Counted from the stretch's first letter, positions 46,044 to 57,002 are shown. The stretch is DNA of 64,000 nt from Akebia trifoliata (GCA_017979445.1 JADQWC010000458.1:124001-188000); one strand, 5' to 3'. The notes: generated from the letters alone by a model not told the origin. Program-made: numbers and translations.

Positions 46044-46055
46044 GCTCTGATACCA
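46044..46055 (-). other. Primer binding site (initiator tRNA-Met type)
   Basis: Minus strand TGGTATCAGAGC, two bases after the LTR end at 46058. It equals the complement of the plant initiator tRNA-Met 3' end. The related word TGGTATCAGATC inverted occurs again near 45650. Confidence 0.9.
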
Positions 46056-46057
46056 TC

Positions 46058-49000
46058 TGTGGCGCCCCGCCGAACGCTAACACAAATCCCCATGTCAGAT
46101 CTCGAGGTACTAAGTGGCATCTCGAAATTTCGGCATGGTCTCCTCTGTTTATGTTAGCATTCCAAGGCGTTCAACCTGCACCTGATAAACGACATACAAT
46201 CCTGCATACATATACAAAATATAATACTAGCGGAAGCTTATACACGTCTAATAACGTACGAATTATCAGAGTGCGGAAGAAGAAAATTTACGGGATTATA
46301 CAAAATTTTCTCACTCTACACAAAGTCCTAACGCTCAATACAAATCTATATACTCCTAGACAATGGAGTATAACTCCATACTTACCAGGTGACGGACTCT
46401 GGCTGTCTATCTGACCCACCAGATGATTCTCACTCATGTTCTACTCCTGCCTCACTAAGCTTCGGATCTGAAACTAAAAAAATGGAGGATGAAAGGGTGA
46501 GTAACAATGGTTACCCCCAAGGAAGGAAACAACAATTTCTGCCAATAACCTCTCCTAACATGAACGAATAAACATACTGAATCATTTTAAAATAAACAAA
46601 GTTTTACAGAAGAAAACTACGATTAACTGGTACATATAGCCAGGGATGAGCAACTAAACATTTTAAAACTCACATTACATCGATCAGCAAGTACTCACTA
46701 AACATTCTTTTTATACAAATCTAATTGATCAAATGGAAACAATAAACATGCATTTCATTTATATATCAAAAATAAGCAACAGATAGATAATACACGATGG
46801 TGGAGTATTGGAATTAGAGAGTTGGGATTCACGACTGGATTGCTCCCAGTCGGGACATGATGTTACAATTCCTTCTGGCTTTTAGTTCTTGATTTTGTGG
46901 CCGGTCGCTGCCCTTACCACGTTTGGTTGACCATTTATCCGGCTCAGGCTGGCCGTTTGACGTGACCGTAAGCAATGGGTCTCTTTTCGATGTGTCAGAC
47001 GTTCGACTACTATAGATTGTTAGTGATCACTGACTAATCATCTTCGTCTATGCCTATCAGGCGTACATGTGATTCCCAAAGATACAAACCATTCGTATAC
47101 GACCACCTTTACATTACAAGTTCACTGGTAAAGATAGAGAGGAATAAACCCGGATTCCAGTTGTGACTCCACTCTCATACGCGTCCCATACCACGTATGA
47201 GTTTGGTGGTCCCTACCGTACATCCCAGGATAGTACACCACTCCGGATGATATGATGCACTATCCCTTCAGGCATTCACAAACTCTTTAACAGCTCACAA
47301 AATAGCTACTTATATATATTATTTTCATTTAAAACAAAAGAGAAATTAACAATACAAGGTTGAGAATAGATATCCAGTTTCCTACCATGCAAGTGTGGCC
47401 ACCCGGCCTAAAATAAATAACATAACAGAGCGCCTCGCGCTAACAGAAAGTAAATAAACATGCAACCAGTAACATTATCCCTGGATATCCGTTCACCAAC
47501 CTGCATACAACACAACAACGTAAAATGCAGACATCACCCCTCGGGTGTGACTCTGACATTTTACCGTTTCATACCCTTTTTCCCTCTTTTCGATTTTTAC
47601 ACTTTTCAATCTCTTCATAAAATATCCATTTTCTGATATTCATCAACTCAATCTGAGTTCATTGAATATTAAATCACATTTTTCAACTATAGAATTTATT
47701 TCTATCAATAACATTGAAAAAAAATACAATTTCATATCAAAACGGGGTCCGAGCAGTGCACAAGACCCAATTTATGGCAATAACCCGTTAAAATTACCCT
47801 ACCCACGTATAATTTATTAAAAATACAATTAAACATATCAAACATGCAATTTCTGGCGTGAATTTTTGAAATAACAAAATAATTCTATATTTTAAAAATA
47901 CATCCAAATTTTTCGATAAAATCCTAAATGCAATTTTCACAATCTAGATTACTAATAAAAATTGAGAGTTCCTTACAATGTCCAGGTGAAAGGATCGAAG
48001 CGTGTGCACGGAAATCGAGGCGATTTGCACAGAATTCGAGACGGATCGAACTTCGAAGCGGCCTATTTTCGAAACGACCTGGTGGTTTCGAAGATCTCGA
48101 TGTGCTTGTCTCTTCTCCCTTCTACGGCGAGAAAAGCGGTTTGACCCCGAAACCGATGAAAATCGAGGTCGAAGTTACGAAATCTCCGTATAAAAATACG
48201 GCTGATTTTTGACTATACGGAGTGAAAAGACGAGAAAAGAAAGGAATTTGGGTGGGTTATGTAGAGAATGAGGCTACGGACGTTTCTCCCTTCTGCGTCG
48301 GAAAGCGATTTGACCCCGAAACGGACGAAATCCGAGGTCAAAGTTTCAAAATTTTCGTATCCAAATACGGCTGATTTTTGACGATATCGGGTGAAATAGA
48401 AAGTGAAACGAAGAAAGGTTGGGTGGGTTTTGTAGAGAACGTAGCTGCGGATCTTTTTCTCTTCTGCGGCGATCGTCGCAAGTGGACCGTTTGCGAGAGA
48501 TCTGAGGTGGAAGGTCGAAGAGAAAAGAAAAAAAAATATTCATTTCATAAAGGTCTCGGCTGTTTAGACGCGTTGGGGAAGATGAGATTAAAAAAAAAAA
48601 TTTAAATATTATTTATATAATATTTGGGACGAATTCGGTATTTCGCCTATTGTTTTGATCGACGATAACTTGGTCATTCGGTCTCCAAAACTGACAAACG
48701 AATACTCTATTTTTCCTAATTTTTCATTCCGGATCTAATGGTATAGTCAATTTTTACAAATTATGTCTCCATAAAAAATTTACATTTTTGGCCTGACGTG
48801 ACCCATAAACTTGATGTCGTTTTCGTTTTTGGCGATAATTCAACTTCCTGATCTCCAAAAATGACAAATAAATAGTCTATGTTGAATAATTTTTCGTTAT
48901 GAACCCAATGGTATGATCAAATTTTAAAAATTATTCCTCTAACAAAAAGTCACTGTTTTAGCCTGGTCCGACCCGGTAATCGAGGATTTTGCAACTTTTA

Positions 49001-49199
49001 TATTCGGACTCGCATTTGAGCGTGCTTACAGGCTAAACTATGTTTTTCTATCATTTTGAATCTAATGGTGAGGTCAGATTCTATTAAAAATGATCAGAAT
49101 AAGGTCCCACAGTTTTACCCTAAGTCCCACTTTCAAGATTTTCTTAAAATTCCACTATTAATTTCCTCGAGATACGAATTAAAAATTTGGGGTGTTACA
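46058..49199 (-). repeat. 5' LTR of the chromovirus-like element
   Basis: 3142 bp, TGTAACACCCC at 49199 to GGGGCGCCACA at 46058, followed by the PBS. A TATA-like ATTATATAAATAATATT lies on the minus strand at about 48622-48606, some 590 bases in. Confidence 0.95.
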
Positions 49200-49204
49200 T
49201 ATCA

Positions 49205-49269
49205 TCCCTCAAGAGCTTGCTAATGTTTTACTTAATGATGTAACTTGTAACTATATTCGCAGGCATTGA
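49205..49269 (+). pseudogene. 3' end of the RVT_3 remnant, beyond the insertion
   Basis: If the 9.66-kb insertion and one TATCA copy are removed, the frame at 39541 continues without a shift for 21 more codons (PQELANVLLNDVTCN...) to a TGA at 49267-49269. The TSD boundary falls within an isoleucine codon. This supports the insertion boundaries independently of LTR similarity. Confidence 0.6.
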
Positions 49270-49378
49270 TTCTAATAAAAAGGGAGGTGTCCCTACAACC
49301 CCAATTTACCAATCAACAATATATATAGTAATGAAAGATGCATGGCTGCTGCACTATGCGTAATAAAAGGTTTTGTCA
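49270..49378. other. 3' flank of the RVT_3 remnant
   Basis: Short stretch between the stop and the first TA tract. TCTAATAAAAAGGGAGG at about 49270 could be an old polyadenylation region. Nothing else seen. Confidence 0.4.
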
Positions 49379-49387
49379 TATATATAT

Positions 49388-49834
49388 GTTGGGAAATGTT
49401 CAGTACCTAACCATTTACCCAACCATTTGCCCAACATGTTTTGTCCTACATGGTTAGAAGTTTTGGAATGGGCTGATTTTTGGTGAGGATGATCTCTACG
49501 GTTAGATGATCATCCTCACGAAAAATCATCCCATTCCAAAACTTCTAACCCCATGTTTACAAGTTGAAAATTGCGGACCGTCCTCACGAAAAAGTCATCC
49601 CATTCCAAAAACTTCTAACCCCTGTTTACAAGGAAAAATTGCGGACCGTCCATTTTTTGTAAACCTTTGTGATGGGGTTAGAAGTTTTGGAATGGGCTGC
49701 TTTTTGATGAGGATGATGTCCTCACCATAGAGATCATCCTCACCAAAAATCAGCCTATTCCAAAACTTCTAACCCATGTAGGACCAAACATGTTGGGCAA
49801 ATTGTTGGGGTAAATGGTTGGGTGCCGAACGAGA

Positions 49835-49836
<2 letters not shown>
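49388..49836. mobile_element. (TA)n-flanked foldback element a
   Basis: 449 bp between TA tracts (49379-49387 and 49837-49876). Outer arms are imperfect inverted repeats: TTCAGTACCTAACCATTTAC at the left and, inverted, TTCGGCACCCAACCATTTAC at the right. Inside are two hairpins made of GTTAGAAGTTTTGGAATGGG...GAGGATGATC and its complement, separated by a spacer with GTTTACAA and TTGTAAAC. No coding. Non-autonomous MITE-like structure. Confidence 0.8.

Positions 49837-49876
<40 letters not shown>
49837..49876. repeat. (TA)n microsatellite between elements a and b
   Basis: About 20 perfect TA repeats. Confidence 0.95.
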
Positions 49877-49882
<6 letters not shown>

Positions 49883-50186
49883 TGTTTTTTTGACAAAATC
49901 CTAAACAACATCCTAGACAAAGCTTCCATCACAAACAATCAGCCATTCTGAAAATTTTATCCCTAATTTATATGTTGAAGAATCGTGAACTGCCAATTTT
50001 TTACCATTAGTTTCTAACCACTTTTCATAAGGTTTGAGGTTTCTTCAGAATTGCTGATTTTTTGTAAGGATGAGCTACTCACTATAGAGATCATTCTCAC
50101 AAAATATCAGCCCACTTCAAAACTTTTTAATCATAGAAGACAAAATTTTATCTAGAATGTTGTCTACGATTTTGTCAAAATAACTC
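49877..50186. mobile_element. (TA)n-flanked foldback element b
   Basis: 310 bp. Outer arms TTTTGACAAAATCCTAAACA at the left and, inverted, TTTTGACAAAATCGTAGACA at the right are unlike those of element a. The inner core is shorter and more diverged: AATCAGCCATTCTGAAAATT near the left, then GAAGAATCGTGAACTGCCA and a hairpin near 50050-50130 with AAAATATCAGCCCA. Only one full hairpin pair is clear. TA tract on the right at 50188-50199. Confidence 0.7.
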
Positions 50187-50199
50187 ATATATATATATA

Positions 50200-50567
50200 G
50201 GGAAGCGTTCGGAGGCCCTAAAAAGTGCCAAACATTTTTCAAAATAGGGGCTAGAAGTTTCGGAATGGACTGATTTTTGTGATAATGATTTCTATGATGA
50301 GGAGATTATCCTCACCAAAAATCAGCACATTCCAAAACTTTTAACCTTAGTTTACAAGTTGAAGAATTGTTGACTGTACGATTTTTGTAAATTACTTTTG
50401 ATGGGGTTAGAAGTTTTAGAATGAGGTGCTTTTGGTGAGAATGATCTCCTCAACATAGAGATCATTCTCACAAAAAATGAGCCCTTTCCAAAACTTCTAA
50501 CCCATAAATTCAAAAAAAAATGTTTGACACAATGTTTGGCTCTCTTTAGGACCTCCCAACGCCATCC
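50200..50567. mobile_element. (TA)n-flanked foldback element c
   Basis: 368 bp. Arms GGAAGCGTTCGGAGGCCCTA at the left and, inverted, GATGGCGTTGGGAGGTCCTA at the right. The core has two hairpins around GATGAGGAGATTATCCTCAC and CTCAACATAGAGATCATTC, with spacer TTTACAAGTTGAAGAATTG. Followed by ACATA and a (TA)n tract to 50607. Confidence 0.75.

Positions 50568-50571
<4 letters not shown>

Positions 50572-50607
<36 letters not shown>
50572..50607. repeat. (TA)n microsatellite between elements c and d
   Basis: About 18 TA repeats. Confidence 0.9.
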
Positions 50608-50609
<2 letters not shown>

Positions 50610-53600
50610 ATTAGGATCCGTGTACACACATATCTACTCATATATCTACAACGTGTTTTGTAGCACCCTACCAAACGCTAACACAAAGCTCCATGTCAAA
50701 TGTCAAGGTACAAGGTGGCGCCTCGAAATTTCGGCATAGTCTCATCTGTTTATGTTAACATTCCAAGGCGTTTAACCTGCACCTAATAAACGACATACAT
50801 AATCCTGCATATATACATACAAAATATAATACTAGCAAAAGTCTATATACATTTAATAATGTACGACAATCAGAGTGCGGAAGAAAAAATTTATATACAC
50901 GATTATATAGAAATTCCTCACTCAAACAAAATTCCTAACGCTCAAAATCAAAATTTATATTACTATTTGGACAACCTGATGCCGTTAGGTATAGCCTAAT
51001 GGTTATCATGAAAAGGACTCTGGTCGTCTATCCAACCCATCAAATGATTCTCATTAATACTCTATACTTGTCTTGCCAAGCTCTGAATCTGAAACTAAAA
51101 AAATGGATAAGGAAAGGGTGAGTAATAATGATTACCCAATAAGGAAGAAAACAATTTTGGTCAATAACCTCTCCTAACATGAACTAATAAATATACTGAA
51201 TCCTTTTAAAATATGCAAAGTTTTACAGAAGAAACTACGATTAACTGGTACATATAGTTAGGGATGAGCAACTAAATATTTTAAAACTAATATTACATCA
51301 ATCAAAAGTACTCACTATAGCATTTTCTTTCTATACAAATCTAATTGACCAAATGGAAACATTAAACATGCATTTCATTTTATATATAAAATTAAGACAA
51401 CAGATACATAATACACAATTGTGAAATAATGGAATTAGAGAGTTGGGATTTACGATGGGAATCGTTCCCAGTCGGGACATGATGTTACAATTCCTTATTG
51501 ACTTTTAGTTCTTGATTTTGTGGTCGGTGGCTGCACTTACCACACTTGATTGACCATTTATCTGTCTTAGACTGACCGTTTGACGTGACTATAAGCAATG
51601 GGTCTCTTTTTGATGTGTCAGAACGTTCGACTACTATAGATTGTCAGTGATCATTGACTAATCATTTTCGTCTATGCCTATCAGGCGTGCATGTGATTCC
51701 CAATTATACAAACCATTCGTATATGACAACCTTTACATTACAAGTTCACTAATAAAGATAAAGATGAATAAATCCGGATTCCAATTGTGACTCCACTTTC
51801 ATACGGGTCCTATACCACGTATGAGCTTGGTGGTCTCTATCGTACATCCCAAGATAGTACACTACTTCGGATGATATTACGCACTATCCCTTTAGGCATT
51901 CACAGACTTTTTAATAGCTCACAAAATAGATATATTATATATATATTATTTTCATTTGAAAACAAAAGAGAAATTAACAATACAAGGTTGAGAATGGATA
52001 TCCAGTTTCTTACCATGCAACTATGGCCACTCGACCTAAAATAAATAACGGAATGTACACAACACAACAATGTAAATATAGATATCACCCCTTAGGTATG
52101 ACTCTGACATTTTACCGTTTCATATATTTTTTTTCCTTTTTACAATTTTTAATCTCTTAAAAAAATATCCATTTTCTGATATTCCTCAACTCAATATGAG
52201 TTCATTAAATATTAAATCATTTTTTCAACTATAAAATTCATCTGTATCATTAGCATTGAAAAGTATAAAACTTAGATCAAAACAGGGTTTGAGCGGTGCA
52301 CAGGACCCAACAGATGGAAATAACCCGGTGAAATATCCTACCCACATATAATTTGTTATAAAATACAATTAAACATATCAAATATGCAAGTTCTAGCGTG
52401 AATTTGAAACAACGAAAAAGAGTTCTATATTTTGAAAATATATAACAAATTTTTGATAAAATCATAAATGCAATTTTCATAAATCTATGGTTACCCATAG
52501 AGATTGAGAGTCCTTACTATTTTTGTGCGAAAAAATTAAAACGCGTGCGTTGAAATCGAGACGATTGTCATGGAAATCGAGACTGACTAAACTTTGAGGG
52601 CACTGATTTTTTAATTTGACCTGGTGGTTTTGAAGATCTCGATGTTGTCATCTTTTTTTCTTTATACAATGGAGGACGGTTTGACCCTGAAATAAATGAA
52701 ATCTGAGGTCGAAGTTACGAAACCCCCTTATAAATATACACTTGATTATTTATGATACGAGGTGAAAGAGAAGAGGAAATGAGAAGAAGTTGGGTGGATT
52801 TTGTAAATGTCGAGATTGCGGACCTTTTTTCCTTCTGCAGGGAAAGTCAACGACGGCCCGTTCGCAACAGATCTGAGTTTAAAAATTTATACAAATTCTA
52901 CTTCTAAAAAAAATTTATTTTTTTCGCCCAATGGGACCGTAAAATTGACGTTATTTTCGTTGTTGATGATAATTTGACTTTTTGTGTTCCAAAAATGGCA
53001 AATAAATAGTCCATTTTATATAGTTTTTCGTTATGAACTCAATGGTGTGATCAAATTTTAAAAATTCTTACTCTAGCAAAAAGTCATTATTTTAACCTGG
53101 CCTGACTCGGTTATCAAGGATTTTGCAACTTTTCCGTTCAGACTTGCATTTGAGTGTGCTTATAGGTTAAAGAATGTTTTCCGACCATTTTGAATCTAAT
53201 GGTGAGGTCAAATTTCATTAAAAATAGTTTTAAAAAATCCTATAATTTTACCTTAAATCCCACTTTTAGGATTTTATCAAAATTCCATTATTTTTTCTTC
53301 CTCGTGATATGAATAAAAATTTCGGGTATGGGCTAAAAGTTTAGAATTGAATTGATTTTTGGTAAGGATGATCTCCATGATGAGGATATCATTTTCACCA
53401 AAAATAAACTAATTCTAAAACTTCTAACCCCATATTTATGAGTTGAAGAATCGTGGACTGTTGATTTTTGTAAATTACTTTTGACGGGGTTAAAATTTTT
53501 GGATTGAGCTGGTTATTGGTGAGGATGATCTCCTAATCATAGTGATCATCCTCACCAAAAATCAGCTCAATCCAAAACTTCTAGTTAGATAGGACAAAAC

Positions 53601-53638
53601 ACATTGTAGATATATGTGTACACAGAACCCGACCCTAC
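50608..53638. mobile_element. (TA)n-flanked foldback element d, split by a solo LTR
   Basis: Left arm GTGTACACACATATCTAC (about 50620) and right arm, inverted, GTGTACACATATATCTAC (about 53618) are the two ends of one element of about 360 bp. A solo LTR (50659-53327) sits right after the left arm. The remaining core (53328-53590) shows both hairpins, with GAGGATGATCTCC and ATCATCCTCACC. TA tract at 53645-53655. Confidence 0.7.
50659..53327 (-). repeat. Older solo LTR of the chromovirus-like family inside element d
   Basis: It matches the LTRs at 39542-42678 and 46058-49199 along its whole length, but with many substitutions and deletions (2669 bp against about 3140; losses around 52050 and 52880). 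It starts TGTAGCACCCTACC at 50659 in place of TGTGGCGCCCCGCC; the changes are transitions. The other terminus is incomplete, CGGGTA where GGGGTGTTACA is expected, and no target duplication remains. Confidence 0.8.
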
Positions 53639-53655
53639 ATGTAAATATATATATA

Positions 53656-54010
53656 GGGTCCCGTTCAGCAAAACAACATTTTGGCAAAACATTTTTCAAA
53701 ACATGGGTTAGAGATTTTGGAATGGGCTGATTTTTGGTGAGGATGATCTTACGGTGAGGAGATCATCCTCACCAAAAATCAGCCCATTCCAAAACTTCTA
53801 GCCTCAGTTTATACGTTGAAAAAATCGTGGACCGTCCATTTTTTGTAAACCATTTTTGATGGGGTTAGAAATTTTGGAATGGGTTGATTTTTGGTGATGA
53901 TGATCTCCTCACTGTAGAGATCATCCTCACTAAAAAATCAGCCCATTCCAAAACCCTATGACCCATGTTTTGAAAAATGTTTTGCCAAAATTTGTTGCTG
54001 AACATTTCCC
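53656..54010. mobile_element. (TA)n-flanked foldback element e
   Basis: 355 bp. Arms CAAAACATTTTTCAAAACAT at both ends (inverted), with GTTCAGCA close to each terminus. The two core hairpins are nearly perfect: TTGGAATGGGCTGATTTTTG / CAAAAATCAGCCCATTCCAA at 53717-53792 and again at 53874-53957. Spacer GAAAAAATCGTGGACCGTCC. Confidence 0.85.
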
Positions 54011-54019
54011 ATATATATA

Positions 54020-54394
54020 GGGAGCGGTTCAGCAGCCCTAAAGTTTGCCAAACATTGTGCCAAATATTTTTCAAAACATGGGTTAGAAGTTTTGGAATGA
54101 ATTGATTTTTTGTGAGGATGATCTCTATGATGAGGAGATCATCCTCACCAAAAATCAGCTCATTTTGAAATTTCTAACCCTAGTTTACAAATTGAAGAAT
54201 CGTTGACCGTCTAATTTTTGTAAATCACTTTTGATGGGGTTAGAAGTTTTGGAATAGGCTAATTTTTGGTGAGGATGATCTCCTCATCATAGAGATGCGC
54301 ACAAAAAATCAGCTCATTCTAAAACTTCTAACCCATGTTTTGAAAAATGTTTGGCACAATGTTTGGCAAACTTTAAGGCTGCTGAACCGTTCCC
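54020..54394. mobile_element. (TA)n-flanked foldback element f
   Basis: 375 bp. Terminal inverted repeat CGGTTCAGCAGCCCTAAAGT (left) against CGGTTCAGCAGCCTTAAAGT (right, inverted), then GCCAAACATTGTGCCAAA. Both core hairpins are present; the second has lost part of its loop at about 54295. TA tracts: TATATATAG before, and 54395-54411 after. Confidence 0.85.
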
Positions 54395-54411
54395 ATATAT
54401 ATATATATATT

Positions 54412-55789
54412 TGGGGTGAAATATTCATTCAATTTGTTGGATACATGTAATATTTGTTATGATTCATTAGTTCACATTTTCTACATGAATTTGATTTAAA
54501 TGGTTGAGTCGGATATTTTCATAGTTATTACTTGGAAATGCAAAATATTTGTGAAGCACATCCGTCATGAGAGTTTTGGTCAACCTCTTAGGGACACCAC
54601 ATCACAGTCGGTGTCACACCTGTTTAGTCACTACATTGCTAGTTTGATAGAGATTAGTTAGGACGAGAATATTGCTCGGTAGACTGAGCATCATGCCCCT
54701 AAGATAGGGATAGTGATTATGCTCATAAAAAGGGCTCCCTCCATGTTTAAGGCAACTTAAATAATTGCTTAAGGGCACGCTAGTGGAGAGATTCATTTTT
54801 TGTAATAAAACTCTAGAAATGTAAGATTCCACTCTTTGTTAAGTAAAAAATAATAATAATCTTTAGAGATCCGCCATAGCGGAACTTTGAAGTCTCTTCC
54901 GCATATTGAGTTAGAGATTAGATGATGATATAAATCAAGCAACATCTAGCTTAGCTATTCAAACATGGAAAAACTATTTGTAATTTCATTTATAAATGAT
55001 GCAATATATGTCAATGAAGCTAATGTAAAACCTCTATATATCATAAAGATGCAAAATATTGATTTTAGAATATTTAAGCATATCATGTTCTTTTCGAAAA
55101 CTACTCTAATTGGTGATTAAGGAATCTAATTAAATTAATTTATTCGACTAACCTAATCTAATAGATAATATTGTAAGGTTTACAAAAATTAGAGATTCCT
55201 GCAATACATGGCACATAAGATTTTTACGTGGTGAACAATTTTGGGAAAAAATCATGGGACTTCGTCCAGAACAATCCATCATAGATTTATAGAGTTCAAC
55301 ACTTTCCCACGCTCAAGATGATTATACAGACTGGAATCCACAATCTACCAACTCCCTTGCTTCAACTCACCTTTTATAGAACTCCACAATTTGATTCCAC
55401 GAGCCGCACACTTGATTCCACAAGCAACTACGTAATTAGTTCAAGCTTTGGTTGTTACAGGAATTTCTTAGACACTTATAAATAAGATTGAAAATCGAGT
55501 TTGAAAAACTTTTGGATTTTTGAGAACTCAAGATGTAATATTATTTTTCATTCCAAGATTCTCTAAGAAAAGAATATCTGCCTTGTGCTAAATACAGAAA
55601 CAATAAAAATGTTATTTTAAAGAGAAAAATCAAGGAATTCTACATGAGCTAAAATTGTTCTGAAAAATAGAATTTTTTTCATAGAAAATAATTACGTTCG
55701 ATTGATCAAACAGGGAGGTCAATCGATCGGTTTTTTGCTCCATCTAATCGATCCCCCAAACTTAGTTGATCGATTTGTTTTTAGCCAAC
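54412..55789. other. Unassigned region
   Basis: No gene recognised. The minus frame 54832-54614 (72 codons) has no family I can name. 55190-55470 (TTTTTACGTGGTGAACAATT, then GGGACTTCGTCCAG) resembles the start of repeated plant LTR sequences, but no partner copy was found. 55690-55790 repeats CGATCGAT-type words (GATTGATC, TCGATCGG, TTGATCGA). Confidence 0.4.
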
Positions 55790-56996
55790 TGATGAGTGTC
55801 TCCAAACACTTAATTATCGCACATTTTTCGATTATTTATCTTTATTTTTGTACCTAATTCTCCATATTAAGGTAATAATCATTTTAAGACTCAAAACACT
55901 ATGTTGCATGTTAATTAGGCTTAATAAAAATAAATTCATTTACTAGATAAATCTAATTACGTGTGTTTCTTGTGTAGAAAATCAATAATTTTGAATCAAA
56001 ATCTCAAGACAAAAGCATTTGGACCTACTTTGAAATACCATAATCTTTTAGAATGCCCTAATCCTTAACTCATATTCTCCTCTTTTGTCTTTTTGTGCAA
56101 AGAAAAGTGGAGGCTACTTTTAGACTCTTCTACACACATTTTTCTCTATAAATTGAACCTCCATTTCTAGGAAATGGTCCCATCTTAGTTCTCTTATCCA
56201 AGACTCCTTTAATCTAAGGCTCTTAACCTATTCTCTTATTTTTTTTGTATTTTCATTTTCTAGTTATTTTCTTTTGGCTAAATAGTCTTGTAAGAAGTAG
56301 AAGAAGAAAAAGTTGTAAGTTCTCCATGAAATGAAGAAAAGTTATTTCATCTCTTCTCTTCCCTCCCTTGCAATGACATTAGGCTAAGTTCCCCTCCATT
56401 GAAGAGTAGAAAAGCCTAGAGTAAGTTCTTGTATTTTTCTAATTTCATGACTTTCTTTTATTTAAAATGCTTATGAGTTCCCTTTAAGTTTCTTGCACCT
56501 TTTATTCTTAATATAGATACTTTATGCTTAGATTAGATCAAGATAAAGTATGCTTAAACTAGATAATTGGTAGTAGGAAATTTTCAAAGAATTCTACTTT
56601 ATTTTTGTTCCCTTATTTCATTTCATTTGCAAAACTTTCTGATCCAAGAAACTAACACCAAGTCCTTACGATTGAGTTATAAAAAGGTTAGAAATTAGGA
56701 ATTGCTCATCAACATGTTCTAGGTAGATCCACCTCCAATTGTGTTTTAATTTCATAAGTTTACTTGCTTTTAATTTCATTTACTTTAGTTTATTTTCTAG
56801 TAATTTTACATTTTCTTATAAGTTCAAAAATACAAAGAAAAACAGTTTTAATTTCTTTTAGTTAATTTGAATTTTATCTTCTTAACTTAACTTTATTCAT
56901 CCTTTCTCTTGGGTTCGATTCCCTACTTTCCCCACAAGTAAGGTAAAAGTAAGATTATTATTAACTCCGGTGAGAAGGACAACGACAATCTCATCA
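55790..56996 (+). repeat. 5' LTR of the Athila element
   Basis: TGATGAGTGTCTCC at 55790 to ATCTCATCA at 56996, 1207 bp, ends TGATGAG/CTCATCA being inverted repeats. Start fixed by the terminal repeat, end by the PBS seven bases later. The preceding five bases CCAAC would be the target duplication; the other copy is outside the window. Confidence 0.8.
56147..56154 (+). promoter_or_regulatory. Candidate TATA box of the Athila LTR
   Basis: TATAAATT in TCTCTATAAATTGAACCTCC, 357 bases into the LTR. Confidence 0.55.
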
Positions 56997-57002
56997 GAAT
57001 TT

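Larger units (their letters stand above)
39542..49199 (-). mobile_element. Complete chromovirus-like (Tekay/Del type) LTR element, gag-only
   Basis: Direct LTRs of 3137 bp (39542-42678) and 3142 bp (46058-49199), near identical, flank a 3379-bp interior. TATCA at 39537-39541 and 49200-49204 is an exact target duplication. On the minus strand the interior begins with an initiator-tRNA-Met PBS and ends with the PPT AGGGGGGAGAA. Only gag-related traces are visible and pol is missing, so it must have relied on another element for its enzymes. Near-identical LTRs indicate a young insertion. LTR ends, PBS and PPT style suggest a Tekay/Del chromovirus relative, but without pol the clade is inferred. 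Confidence 0.9.

Noticed and set aside
46044..46055. tRNA initiator-Met 3' end as a tRNA gene
   Set aside because: Only 12 bases match and they sit at the PBS position; there is no cloverleaf.
39542..49199. Segmental tandem duplication explaining the two 3.1-kb repeats
   Set aside because: The exact TATCA target duplication, PBS, PPT and TG...CA ends show they are the LTRs of one retrotransposon.
54614..54832. 72-codon minus-strand frame as a copia RT fragment
   Set aside because: I looked for copia RT motifs near its end and found no convincing run; left unassigned.
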